A stretch of DNA of 64,000 bases from Microbacterium sp. Bi121 (GTDB lineage: Bacteria > Actinomycetota > Actinomycetes > Actinomycetales > Microbacteriaceae), in assembly GCF_918698005.1 (NCBI RefSeq), contig NZ_CAKKLJ010000002.1:62001-126000 (forward strand), in the 5' to 3' direction. The position numbers were made by a program, and so were the translations under genes. The notes under the pieces were generated by a model. It was not told where the DNA came from. It was given only the letters and a program-made list of their open reading frames with translations, and searched no databases. Of this stretch, positions 56,362 through 64,000 are shown one piece after another. Numbering within the stretch: the first letter of the stretch is position 1; each line of letters starts with the position of its first letter.

Positions 56362-57225
56362 TCAGCCGATCCGCGTCGCGCCGCCGGACACCTCGATGCC
56401 ACCCTCGGCCGGAATCCTGACCTCGAGGGTGCTCGGCCGGCCGACGTGCCGTCCCTGCTGGATCCGGATCGCCTGCTCCGGATATCCCTGGTCGCGCAGG
56501 TACGCGCCGGTGGATGCCGCGGCCGAGCCCGTCGCCGGGTCTTCGGTGATCCTTCCGACGGGGAAGAGGTTGCGGGCCTCGAACTCCCACGGACTCAGGG
56601 CATGGAGCACGGTCACGGTCCCGAGCCAGCCCTGCTCGCGCATGAGGGCGGCGACCTCGGCGGGGGAGAACCGGAACTGGTGGAACACCTCCGGATCAGT
56701 GATGACGACGACCGGATGCCAATTGCCCGCGAACGATTCGCGTACGGGTAAGCGCGGGTCGATATCGGCCTCGCCGAGTCCGAGAAGGGCGAGCAGCCGG
56801 TCGCGCACCCGCACGTCGATGTCGCGGACCTCGGGCTCCACGCTGGTGAAAGACACCGTGACGGAGCCGTCGGTGCTCCGCGTCGGGCGCAGTTCCACGC
56901 GTCCCCCCTGTGTTTCGAAAGACAGGGTTTCGGAGGATGCGTCCCCGGCGCCGCCCCGTTCGACCAGTGCGACGGCCGTCGCGACGGTTGCGTGGCCGCA
57001 GAACGGCACTTCGGCGGCCGGCGACCAGAATCTCACCCGATACCTGTGCGTCTCGACATCCTGACCGATGACGAACGCCGTCTCCGAGTACCCGACTTCG
57101 GCCGCGATCCGCTGCATCGACGCATCGTCGAGGTGCGCAGCATCCAGGACGACAGCCGCCGGATTGCCGCCCTCCGGTGTCGCTGCGAACGCGCTGTAGC
57201 GCAGGATCTCGGGGGCATCGGCCAT
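56362..57225 (-). CDS. PhzF family isomerase
   Basis: This 287-residue protein has the PhzF fold of two similar barrels, with the catalytic Glu48 in GYSETAFV, the N-terminal ATPEGGNPAAVVLD, FCGHATVATA and the second-half signature ITEDPATGSAAASTGAYL. PhzF isomerises an intermediate in phenazine synthesis, but most members are of unknown function and no phenazine genes are here. A TAGGCT box (minus strand, 57233-57238) lies eight bases before the ATG, so the message may be leaderless. It converges with the antiporter gene. Confidence 0.94.
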   Translation of the reverse strand: MADAPEILRYSAFAATPEGGNPAAVVLDAAHLDDASMQRIAAEVGYSETAFVIGQDVETHRYRVRFWSPAAEVPFCGHATVATAVALVERGGAGDASSETLSFETQGGRVELRPTRSTDGSVTVSFTSVEPEVRDIDVRVRDRLLALLGLGEADIDPRLPVRESFAGNWHPVVVITDPEVFHQFRFSPAEVAALMREQGWLGTVTVLHALSPWEFEARNLFPVGRITEDPATGSAAASTGAYLRDQGYPEQAIRIQQGRHVGRPSTLEVRIPAEGGIEVSGGATRIG

Positions 57226-57252
57226 GGCGAGGAGCCTATCGGAGGGAGCGCA

Positions 57253-58962
57253 TCAGCTGTTCACGCGGATGATCTCCTGCTGGTACGGCGCAACGACGGC
57301 GGGGGAGATGCGCAGGTCGAGAAGCAGGAAAGGCCGCTCGGATGCCGGCTCCGCAGACCACGTCTCCAGTCGCTCGAGGTCCTCGAGAGTGCGCACGACG
57401 ACGCCTTCGCCACCGACTGCCGCGGCGAAGGCGGCGAAGTCGACCTCCGGGATGCGCATGGGGCCCTCGGCCAGGCCCTTGAGTCCGTACAGATGCACTT
57501 CCGCACCGTAGGCGGCGTCGTTCCAGACGACGGCGCAGCCACGGCCTCCTGCTGCACGAACGGCTGATTCGAGGTCCGCGATCGCCATCAACCCGCCGCC
57601 GTCACCGCTGGTGAGGACGATCGTGGATTCGGGCCTCGCGCGGGTCGCGCCGACGACACTCGGCCAGCCCTGGCCGATCGCCTGGAAGGCGGTGCCGATC
57701 ATCATCATGCGGTCGGGCGATGCCACCGGCCAGTACATGTTCGCCCACCCGATGAAGTGCCCGCCGTCCGAGACGACGACGCGGTCCTGCGGCAGCAGCT
57801 CGGCGATGCGACGGGCGGCGGAGCGCGGGTCGAGTCGGCCGTCGGGGGCGAGTTCGTCGCCGCCGTCATACGTCCGGGCCGCCGCCACGTCGACGGTCTC
57901 ACGCCACGGCCCGCCTTGAGAAACCACTTCCGGCGCGAAAAACCCTTCCCCGCGTGGTTTCTCGTGCCGGAGATGGTTTCTCATGGAGGCGAGGCGCTGG
58001 ACGAGCGCCTCCGCCACCACGCGAGCATCACCGCGGACGAACCCGCCGACGTTCGCGTGCGTCGCGGCCGGCGCGACATCCACCTGGAACACCCGGGTCC
58101 CCGGTGCGAACAGCTCGCCGAAGCGCATCGTGAACTGGTTCAGCGACGCTCCGAAGACGACCGCGACATCCGCCTCGCGGACGAGGTCCATGGCGCCCTC
58201 GGCGCCGAACCCACCCGTCACGCCCAGGTCGTGCTCCGCGGAGGGGAAGACACCCCGCCCCAGCGCGGTGGATGCCGTGAGCGCCCCGGTCGCGTCGGCC
58301 AGAGCGCCGAGCGCTTCACCGGCTCCCGCAAGCCACGCGCCCCGGCCGGCCAGCAGGAACGGGCGCTCGGCTTCCCGAAGAGCTGCTGCGATCTCATCGA
58401 GCATCCCGTCGGCGAACTCGCCCTTCGGTGCGAGCGGAGCAGGGGAGCGCGGTGACGGCGCCTCGGGCACCGGCCCTGCCTCGAGCGCGGCGACATCATA
58501 GGGGATGGCCAGCACGACCGGCAGTCGATAGGTCAGAGCATGCTCGATGGCGATGATCGTGGTCGCCGCGGCATCCGCTCTGCCCACCGTGTAGGTACGA
58601 GAGCCGACGGCCGACGCCAGGGCGATCTGGTCGACGTCCCACGGCCGCGGACCCGATGTGGGCTCGTCGCCGACGACGAGAACCAGCGGAATGCGTGCCT
58701 GAACCGCCTCAGCGAGCGCCGTCAGCGTGTTCGTGAAGCCGGCGCCGTACGTGGCCGTACCGGCGGCGATCCTGCCCGACGCGCGATAGTGCGCATCGGC
58801 CGCCACCACCGCGCCCTGTTCGTGGCGGACCGCGGTGAACGAAGCGTCGGTGTCGCGTTCGAGAGCATCGAGGAAGTACGCGTTGCCGTTGCCCATCACG
58901 CCGAAGACGGCGTCGATGTGCTGCGCCAGAGTGAGGGCGACGTGAGCGGAGACGGAGGGCAT
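57253..58962 (-). CDS. ThDP-dependent enzyme of the acetolactate synthase family, with in-frame palindromic insert
   Basis: This 569-residue protein has the three-domain layout of thiamine-diphosphate enzymes: an N-terminal PYR domain with the catalytic Glu in VRHEQGAVV, a central domain (about 190-325), and a C-terminal PP domain with the ThDP/Mg motif SGDGGGLMAI...VVWNDAAYG. It is most like acetolactate synthase, benzoylformate decarboxylase or sulfopyruvate decarboxylase, and the substrate is unknown. Residues 327-349 are encoded by a 69-base inverted element lying in the linker before the PP domain. The ATG at 58962 has AAAGG upstream. Confidence 0.88.
   Translation of the reverse strand: MPSVSAHVALTLAQHIDAVFGVMGNGNAYFLDALERDTDASFTAVRHEQGAVVAADAHYRASGRIAAGTATYGAGFTNTLTALAEAVQARIPLVLVVGDEPTSGPRPWDVDQIALASAVGSRTYTVGRADAAATTIIAIEHALTYRLPVVLAIPYDVAALEAGPVPEAPSPRSPAPLAPKGEFADGMLDEIAAALREAERPFLLAGRGAWLAGAGEALGALADATGALTASTALGRGVFPSAEHDLGVTGGFGAEGAMDLVREADVAVVFGASLNQFTMRFGELFAPGTRVFQVDVAPAATHANVGGFVRGDARVVAEALVQRLASMRNHLRHEKPRGEGFFAPEVVSQGGPWRETVDVAAARTYDGGDELAPDGRLDPRSAARRIAELLPQDRVVVSDGGHFIGWANMYWPVASPDRMMMIGTAFQAIGQGWPSVVGATRARPESTIVLTSGDGGGLMAIADLESAVRAAGGRGCAVVWNDAAYGAEVHLYGLKGLAEGPMRIPEVDFAAFAAAVGGEGVVVRTLEDLERLETWSAEPASERPFLLLDLRISPAVVAPYQQEIIRVNS
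57916..57984. repeat. Palindromic element inserted in frame in the ThDP enzyme gene
   Basis: A 23-base arm at 57916-57938 matches the reverse complement of 57962-57984 at 19 of 23 positions, with the word GAGAAACCA at each end. Inner words GAAAAACCC and GTGGTTTCTC add a second pair. The whole is exactly 69 bases, or 23 codons, in the frame of the enclosing gene. It resembles the intergenic elements elsewhere in the window in its design. Confidence 0.8.
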
Positions 58963-59111
58963 GACAGTGCCTTTCGAGACGGTATCGGTGAGAGATTCCG
59001 TATGTGTCTCGCGCGGCGCATCGATGCGACGTCGGCTTCGTGCCCTTTTTTCGAGCACCGGCTGAACCGGACCCCTCGATTCTAGCTCCGCACTCCGGCC
59101 AGAATGGTCGC

Positions 59112-60221
59112 ATGGCGACACGCGCGGCTTCTCTCTGGCACGACCTGGTTCGGCGTTCGAGGGCCGGCTCCCTGTCGCTCGAGACGACGGCGCTTCTCGT
59201 CGGGGCAGCGTTCTTCTCCGTCGGATTCGTGGTGTCGCTCCCGCCGTTCTGGGGACGAGAGCTCGACATCGCCGGCGCCTGGTCGATCGGGGCGTACGCC
59301 GCCGTCGGCGGAGCGGTCGTCGCCATCCTCTCGGTGCTGCTGGGGCGGGTCGTCGTGCGGCGGGGCCGGATAGCCGCACAGGCCGACGGCCTCACCATGC
59401 GCGACGATCGCCTGCGCTGGTACGACACGGCGGCCATCACCCTCGCGTACGCCGCGACCGCCCTGCTGGGCTGGTCCGGCATCGCCGCGCTGCTCGAACT
59501 CAGCTTCGCGGATGCTCCTGTCTACGACTTCCCCGGTGCGATCCTCGTGGCCGTGGCCTTCGCGCTCACGGCATACGTGTGCTTCCTGAGCGCGGCATCC
59601 CTCACGCCCATGATGCTCTCGCTGGTGCTCGCGATCTTCCTCGTGGTCGGCGCCTTCGCGAGCATGCTCACGGCGACCGACCGGCACTGGTGGCGCGACA
59701 ACCTCTCGGCCCTCGGCATGGCGAGCAACGATTCCGCCTGGATCTTCAACGGAACGCTGATCGTCGCTGGGGTCATCGTCACGACGGTCAGCCGCTATGC
59801 GACCGCCGGTCTGCCCGTCGCCGATCCGCAGCAGAAGCGCGGCCGCCACTACATTCGGATCGGCATGATCCTGATGGGGATCTTCCTCACCTGCGTCGGT
59901 GTCTTCCCCGTCGACGCGTTCTTCATCGTGCACAACACCGTGGCAACGGGCATGGCCGTCGCCTTCGCAGCGGTCGTGATCGCGCTGCCGTGGCTGCTCC
60001 CATCGATCTCGAGCGTGTTCGTGGGGATGGGCTACGTGTACGTCGCCGTGATCGTGCTGCTGGGCATCTTCTTCGCGACCGGCTACTACAACCTCACCGC
60101 GGTCGAGCTGATCGCCGCGATACTCATCTTCAGCTGGATCATCGTGTTCCTGCGCGCCGCCGACGACGTGCAGTCGCAGCCGGCGACCGAGAACGCCGTC
60201 GAGCGGCAGCCGGCGGTGTGA
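59112..60221 (+). CDS. DUF998-like multi-pass membrane protein
   Basis: This 369-residue protein has about nine hydrophobic helices. The central stretch WWRDNLSALGMASNDSAWIFNGTLIVAG is characteristic of the DUF998 family, and the later GVFPVDAFFIVHNTVATGMA also fits. The function of the family is unknown. The ATG at 59112 is chosen from protein pattern, as no clear ribosome site is present. It is divergent from the ThDP enzyme gene and convergent with the RpiR regulator gene, two bases apart. Confidence 0.8.
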   Translation: MATRAASLWHDLVRRSRAGSLSLETTALLVGAAFFSVGFVVSLPPFWGRELDIAGAWSIGAYAAVGGAVVAILSVLLGRVVVRRGRIAAQADGLTMRDDRLRWYDTAAITLAYAATALLGWSGIAALLELSFADAPVYDFPGAILVAVAFALTAYVCFLSAASLTPMMLSLVLAIFLVVGAFASMLTATDRHWWRDNLSALGMASNDSAWIFNGTLIVAGVIVTTVSRYATAGLPVADPQQKRGRHYIRIGMILMGIFLTCVGVFPVDAFFIVHNTVATGMAVAFAAVVIALPWLLPSISSVFVGMGYVYVAVIVLLGIFFATGYYNLTAVELIAAILIFSWIIVFLRAADDVQSQPATENAVERQPAV

Positions 60222-60223
60222 AC

Positions 60224-61081
60224 TCAGTCGCGCAGAGCGCGAGTGGCTTCGCGGGTGCGCTGGAGAGCATCCATCGTCTCGGCGAACCGACGTTTGCCGA
60301 CACCGACGAACAGGCAGTCGACGACCGTGAGCTGTGCGATCCGGCTGACCATCGCGCCGGCCCTGAAGGACGACTCCCGCACCTCGGTGAACAGCGCGTG
60401 GTCCGCGGCACGCGCGAGGGGCGAGCTCTTGGCGGACGTCACGGCGATCGTCGCTGCGCCGCTCTGTCGTGCGGTGCGCAGGAACCGCACCGTCTCGTTC
60501 GTCGTCCCCGAATGGGAGAACCCGATCGCGACGGTCGGTCCCGTGTGCAGCACCGTCGCCGCGACGGCTTCATGCGGATCGCGGAGCACGTGGGCGTTGC
60601 GTCCCACGCGAAGGAGCTTCTGCGCCAGGTCCTCGGCGACGAATTGGCTGGCTCCGATTCCGTACAGCAGGATGCGGTCGGCCCGATCGATATCGGTGAT
60701 CGCGGCCTCGAGGACGTCGAAGTCGAGCGCCTCCACGGTCTCCTCGATGGCGAGCAGCTCGAGGGCGGCGAGTTTGGAGACCGCCTCGCGCAGCGAATCG
60801 CCGTCCGAGATCTCGGATCCGACCATGCCCCTGGCGGAGAACTGCGCAGCCTCCTTGCCGAGTTCGGTCGCCAGAGCCATGCGCAGGGGAGCGTAACCGC
60901 TGAATCCGATCGCTCGGCAGAATCGTACGACCGAGGCCACCGATGTGCTGCATCGGTTCGCGAGTTCGTTGATCGTCATGTCGACGACGACCGACGGGCT
61001 CTCGCGTACGACGGTCGCGATGCGCGCTAGGGACGGCGGCAGGGTCGAGGCGGCCGCTTCGATGGTGGTCTGAATGCTCAT
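60224..61081 (-). CDS. MurR/RpiR family transcriptional regulator
   Basis: This 285-residue regulator has the N-terminal RpiR helix-turn-helix (MTINELANRCSTSVASVVRFCRAIGFSGY) and a C-terminal SIS domain (about residues 125-260; DRILLYGIGASQFVAEDLAQKLLR, IGFSHSGTTNETV) that binds phosphosugars. It is divergent from the sugar kinase and murQ genes, so MurNAc 6-phosphate is the likely signal, as for E. coli MurR. A palindrome at 61154-61175 is its probable operator. Confidence 0.95.
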   Translation of the reverse strand: MSIQTTIEAAASTLPPSLARIATVVRESPSVVVDMTINELANRCSTSVASVVRFCRAIGFSGYAPLRMALATELGKEAAQFSARGMVGSEISDGDSLREAVSKLAALELLAIEETVEALDFDVLEAAITDIDRADRILLYGIGASQFVAEDLAQKLLRVGRNAHVLRDPHEAVAATVLHTGPTVAIGFSHSGTTNETVRFLRTARQSGAATIAVTSAKSSPLARAADHALFTEVRESSFRAGAMVSRIAQLTVVDCLFVGVGKRRFAETMDALQRTREATRALRD

Positions 61082-61153
61082 CCGCGCTCCTGAAGGCTGG
61101 GATTACAGTATGTCGCGTCGAGGGTCTTGTCTCGGCGGCGAGTCGACCGATGG

Positions 61154-61175
61154 TAAATTCTTTTCAAGAAGTTTA
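61154..61175. promoter_or_regulatory. Probable MurR-type operator
   Basis: TAAATTCTT (61154-61162) and AAGAAGTTTA (61166-61175) form an inverted repeat with a one-base slip and a short TTC spacer. It covers the -35 position of the kinase promoter, whose -10 is at 61185-61190. Confidence 0.65.
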
Positions 61176-61184
61176 TGCGCCATG

Positions 61185-61190
61185 TAGACT
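61185..61190 (+). promoter_or_regulatory. -10 box TAGACT of the MurNAc salvage operon
   Basis: TAGACT lies 34 bases before the kinase ATG. TTCAAG at 61163-61168, 16 bases upstream and inside the palindrome, can serve as a weak -35. Confidence 0.55.
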
Positions 61191-61224
61191 CTTTCCGAAG
61201 CTGAGTTGTTCTGAGAGTTGAGAG

Positions 61225-62118
61225 ATGCCGATCGAGCACCCCATCATTGCCGTCGATCTCGGAAAGACGCGCTGTCGCCTCGCGGTGATCGCCGCCGACG
61301 GGCGTGAGTCGTATGCGGGTGCGGGTTCCCCCGGCCTCGCGACATCCGATGGCGTCCAGACGGCTCTCGCCGCGATCCTTCCTCTGCTCGCCCAGATCGG
61401 CGACATCCAGAGGCTGAGCATCGGCGTCGCCGGCGCGTGGAGCGTCCCGGATGCCGCACGTGAACTCGCCGCCCGACTGGCGCAGTCCACCGGCGCGGCC
61501 ATCGCTGTGACCTCCGATGTCGTGACAGCTCACGCCGGGGCGCTCAGCGGAGCGCCGGGCACTCTCCTCATCGCCGGCACCGGTGCCGCCGCGCTCGGTG
61601 CGGATTCCTCAGGGGTGCGCCTGGTGGACGGCTGGGGCCCCGATCTCGGGGACCTCGGGGGCGGGTCATGGATCGGTCGCGAGGGGATCCGCGCGACGCT
61701 GCGCGCTCGCGACGGCCTCGGCGGGCCGACCGTCCTGGGCGATGCGGTGCGCTCGCACATCGCTCCGGCTCCGGATGCCGTCGCCTGGCTGGCCGGCGAC
61801 GAGCCCGTCGCCCGGCAACTCGCCAGCGTCGCGCCGCTCGTGCTCGATGCGGCGGCGGCCGGCGACGACGTCGCCGCCGGGATCGCCGCCGAAGCCGCGC
61901 GCCTGCTCACAGCTTCAGCTGTCGCGGCATCCGATGATGCCGATGTCGTGATCCACGGCGGCCTCGGCGACCACGCCTGGTTCCGCGCCGAGCTCGAGCA
62001 TCTCCTGACCTCCGCCGGGCGTGTGATCGTGGCCGCGGCCGGCGACGCCCTCGACGGCGCTGCGCTGCTCGCGCGCCATACCGATATGCCCCATGAAAGG
62101 TTCGTCCACCGTGCCTGA
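61225..62118 (+). CDS. BadF/BcrA-type sugar kinase (probable GlcNAc/MurNAc kinase)
   Basis: This 297-residue kinase of the ASKHA fold has the phosphate-1 loop IAVDLGKTRCRLAVIAADG, the phosphate-2 stretch GTLLIAGTGAAAL, WGPDLGDLGGGSWIGREG, and the C-terminal adenosine motif IHGGLGDHAW. N-acetylglucosamine kinases and the MurNAc/GlcNAc kinase MurK belong to this group. Overlap with murQ (8 bases) makes MurNAc phosphorylation at C6 the likely role, giving the substrate of the etherase. Confidence 0.9.
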   Translation: MPIEHPIIAVDLGKTRCRLAVIAADGRESYAGAGSPGLATSDGVQTALAAILPLLAQIGDIQRLSIGVAGAWSVPDAARELAARLAQSTGAAIAVTSDVVTAHAGALSGAPGTLLIAGTGAAALGADSSGVRLVDGWGPDLGDLGGGSWIGREGIRATLRARDGLGGPTVLGDAVRSHIAPAPDAVAWLAGDEPVARQLASVAPLVLDAAAAGDDVAAGIAAEAARLLTASAVAASDDADVVIHGGLGDHAWFRAELEHLLTSAGRVIVAAAGDALDGAALLARHTDMPHERFVHRA

Positions 62119-63073
62119 CAACACCGTGCCTGATACCACCTCCTCCGACTCCACTCGCCTCGCAGAACTGCTCGGCGTGCTCTCGCAGCTCGACACCGAG
62201 GCGGCCACGACGGAGCGCGGCGATCTCGACCTGCTCGACACTGTCGATCTCGTGCGTCGGATGAACGCCGAGGACCACCGCGTTCCGGTCGCCGTCGCCG
62301 AGCGCGCAGTCGACATCGCTCGCGCGGTCGACGGGATCACCGAGCGGTTCCGCCGTGGTGGGCGGCTCATCTACATCGGTGCCGGCACTGCCGGACGCAT
62401 CGGCGTGCTCGACGCGAGCGAGTGCCCGCCGACGTTCGGCACGGATCCGTCCATGGTGGTCGGGATCATAGCCGGGGGAGAGCCGGCGATCCGCTCGGCG
62501 GTCGAGAACGCGGAGGATGACGCCGATGCGGCGGAGGCTTCGCTGCGGGAGATCGCACTCACCGACCGCGACACCGTCGTGGGGATCTCGGCGTCCGGTC
62601 GCACGCCGTACGTCGTCGGCGGACTGCGGTACGCGCGGGCGATCGGCGCATTGACGGTGGCGATCGCCTCGAACCGCGACTCCGATATCGGGACGGCGGC
62701 CGAAGTTCCGATCGAGATCGTGACCGGCCCCGAGTTCATCTCCGGGTCGACGCGTCTGAAGTCGGGGACCGCCCAGAAGCTCGTCGTGAACATGCTGACG
62801 ACGCTGTCGATGATCAAGCTCGGCAAGACCTACCGCGGCGTGATGGTCGACCTGCTGGCGACCAACGAGAAGCTGCATGCCCGGTCGATCCGGACGGTCA
62901 CGGAGATCGCGGGAGTCGGGGTCGGCGAGGCTGCTGAAACGCTGCAGGCGGCCGGCGGGTCGGTGAAGCTCGCCCTGCTGACGCTGGCCACCGGTGCGGA
63001 CGTGCAGCGGGCGCGCGGGGCGCTGGCTCAGGCAGACGGCATTCTGCGTGAGGCGATCGCGGCGCTCAGCTGA
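62111..63073 (+). CDS. murQ: N-acetylmuramic acid 6-phosphate etherase
   Basis: MurQ removes the D-lactyl group of MurNAc 6-phosphate, leaving GlcNAc 6-phosphate, which NagA and NagB then use. The 320-residue SIS protein has GGRLIYIGAGTAGRIGVLDASECPPTFG with the catalytic Glu, GISASGRTPYVVGG, and the late TNEKLHARSIRTVTE. The GTG at 62111 has AAAGG ten bases upstream; the ATG at 62093 lacks a ribosome site. Its end overlaps the convergent HAD gene by eight bases. Confidence 0.97.
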   Translation: MPDNTVPDTTSSDSTRLAELLGVLSQLDTEAATTERGDLDLLDTVDLVRRMNAEDHRVPVAVAERAVDIARAVDGITERFRRGGRLIYIGAGTAGRIGVLDASECPPTFGTDPSMVVGIIAGGEPAIRSAVENAEDDADAAEASLREIALTDRDTVVGISASGRTPYVVGGLRYARAIGALTVAIASNRDSDIGTAAEVPIEIVTGPEFISGSTRLKSGTAQKLVVNMLTTLSMIKLGKTYRGVMVDLLATNEKLHARSIRTVTEIAGVGVGEAAETLQAAGGSVKLALLTLATGADVQRARGALAQADGILREAIAALS

Positions 63074-63716
63074 TCCGGATCTCGAAGCCTTCGCCGCCGG
63101 GCGCGATGACGAGCTGCGTCAGATCGTCGACGTGATGGGCGGGGCCGAACGCGGGCGCGTGCGGTCCGACGCCGATGACCGTCATGCCGGCGTCGAGTCC
63201 GGCGCGGATGCCGGCGCCTGAGTCCTCGAAGACCACGCAGTCCTCGGGAGCGATGCCGAGCGTGGATGCCGCGAGCAGGAAGCCCTCCGGATCGGGCTTG
63301 CTGTTGGTCACCCGCTCTGCCGTGATGGCGAGCTCGGGGATGCTGAGCTCCGAGGCGCCCATCCGAGCGGTCATGAGAGCGACGTCCGCGGAGGTGACGA
63401 TGGCGTGCGGGTAGCCGTGGAGCGCGTGCAGCAGCTCCGCCGCCCCGGCGATCGCGACGACGCCCTCGGTCTCGGCGCTCTCGCGGGCGAGCATCCGCCG
63501 ATTCTCCTCGAGGTTGATCGCGTGGTCGCGCTCCGGGAGCAGGATCGACATGCTCTGCCATCCCTGACGCCCGTGCACCGTCGCGAGCACGGTGTCGCGG
63601 TCGAGGCCGTGGGGCTCGGCCCACTCCAGCCACAGCCGTTCGACCACGGCCGTCGAGTCGACGAGCGTGCCGTCCATGTCGAGGAGCGCGGCGCGGGCGG
63701 TGAGAGTCGTGACCAT
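63066..63716 (-). CDS. HAD family sugar phosphatase-like protein
   Basis: This 216-residue haloacid-dehalogenase-type phosphatase has the catalytic motif LLDMDGTLVDS, the Thr/Ser motif IVTSADVAL, the Lys in NSKPDPEGFLLAA and the acidic EDSGAGIRAGLDAGM. A small helical cap lies between motifs 1 and 2. The closest known members are sugar phosphatases such as YfbT and beta-phosphoglucomutases. It converges with murQ and may dephosphorylate a sugar phosphate, but no link to salvage is shown. Confidence 0.92.
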   Translation of the reverse strand: MVTTLTARAALLDMDGTLVDSTAVVERLWLEWAEPHGLDRDTVLATVHGRQGWQSMSILLPERDHAINLEENRRMLARESAETEGVVAIAGAAELLHALHGYPHAIVTSADVALMTARMGASELSIPELAITAERVTNSKPDPEGFLLAASTLGIAPEDCVVFEDSGAGIRAGLDAGMTVIGVGPHAPAFGPAHHVDDLTQLVIAPGGEGFEIRIS

Positions 63717-63842
63717 GCGTCCAGGCTAGCCCGGGCGATGAGTACCCCCGCCGCCCACTATCCTGGGTACATCCCCCGATGCTCCACCCGGCAACCCGCG
63801 CGCCGGACGATCTTCGGCGCGCTCAGACATGCAAGGACGCAG

Positions 63843-64000
63843 ATGAACGACTTCGCGGCACAGGGCTTCGTGACACACCGTGACGACTGGATGGCCAGAG
63901 AGGAGCTCGCCGAGCGGATGGTTCCGCTGGTCGGTGCGCTGCGACGTGATCACGAGGTGGTGACGTCGCTGCACGGGCATCGCCTGCTCGGTCTGTCGAC
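63843..64000 (+). CDS. Probable glyceraldehyde-3-phosphate dehydrogenase, N-terminal part (cut by window end)
   Basis: Only the first 52 codons are visible. The pattern WMAREELAERMVPLVGALRR followed by VVTSLHGHRLLGLS resembles the N-terminal extension of the long, about 480-residue GAPDH of actinobacteria, which precedes the NAD-binding domain. The ATG has AAGGACG a few bases upstream. Upstream bases 63717-63842 hold a possible -10 (TATCCT near 63760). The call depends on a short stretch and could be wrong. Confidence 0.6.
   Translation, partial: MNDFAAQGFVTHRDDWMAREELAERMVPLVGALRRDHEVVTSLHGHRLLGLS

Noticed and set aside
56362..57225. Part of a phenazine biosynthesis cluster
   Set aside because: Only a PhzF-like gene is present, and none of the other phenazine genes occurs nearby. 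PhzF homologues are widespread without phenazines.

Overview
The window is high-GC DNA with dense, often overlapping genes and many TANNNT -10 boxes lying about 7-9 bases ahead of a start codon (leaderless or nearly leaderless starts). Monomeric isocitrate dehydrogenase, a ZTP riboswitch ahead of glyA, ROK and LacI sugar regulators and an ABC sugar importer without a local ATPase all fit an actinobacterium, most likely Microbacteriaceae close to Microbacterium. That placement is inference from gene content and style. No rRNA, tRNA, CRISPR array, integrase, transposase or prophage gene was seen, and no gap between genes exceeds 300 bases.

Region by region: 1-8.1 kb holds the end of an ABC exporter, a GH1 beta-glucosidase, a GNAT acetyltransferase, monomeric isocitrate dehydrogenase, an L,D-transpeptidase and a small lipoprotein. 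8.2-15.2 kb is a D-amino-acid and amino-sugar cluster: RidA, a D-serine/D-threonine dehydratase-like PLP enzyme, a 1088-residue fusion of a D-aminoacylase-type amidohydrolase with a GH20 hexosaminidase, a ROK repressor and nagB. 15.2-20.6 kb has a Nudix hydrolase, a GlcD-type FAD oxidase, an ECF sigma factor that carries its own anti-sigma-like membrane tail, and nagA. 20.6-23.0 kb is one-carbon metabolism (ZTP riboswitch, glyA, folD). 23.1-25.7 kb holds a membrane protein, a DUF6882-like protein and an MFS exporter.

25.8-40.4 kb is a pentose and xylo-oligosaccharide island: aldose epimerase, alditol (xylitol-type) oxidase, xylB, xylA, a LacI regulator, an ABC importer (binding protein and two permeases), GH3, GH43 and a ROK regulator. 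Together they can import xylo-oligosaccharides, cut them in the cytoplasm and send xylose, or xylitol oxidised to xylose, to xylulose 5-phosphate. 40.3-50.3 kb is a homoprotocatechuate meta-cleavage cluster (HpaI, HpaH, HpaD, HpaE, a GntR regulator and a FAH-RraA fusion in the HpaG place) with a divergent MHS-type transporter and class A flavin monooxygenase. HpaBC and HpaF are not present here. 50.4-54.0 kb is an ABC transporter with its two-component system. 54.1-60.2 kb holds a VOC protein, a CPA1 antiporter, a PhzF-like protein, a ThDP-dependent enzyme and a DUF998-like membrane protein. 60.2-63.7 kb is MurNAc salvage (RpiR/MurR regulator, sugar kinase, MurQ etherase, HAD phosphatase). The window ends in the start of a probable glyceraldehyde-3-phosphate dehydrogenase.

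Two points stand out. First, the cytoplasmic D-aminoacylase-GH20 fusion next to D-amino-acid dehydratase, RidA and nag genes suggests a dedicated salvage route for cell-wall fragments or other N-acyl-D-amino-acid glycoconjugates. Second, several short elements share one architecture (a 10-14 base word repeated in both orientations) but each uses a different word. One of them, 69 bases long, sits in frame inside the ThDP enzyme gene and adds 23 codons.
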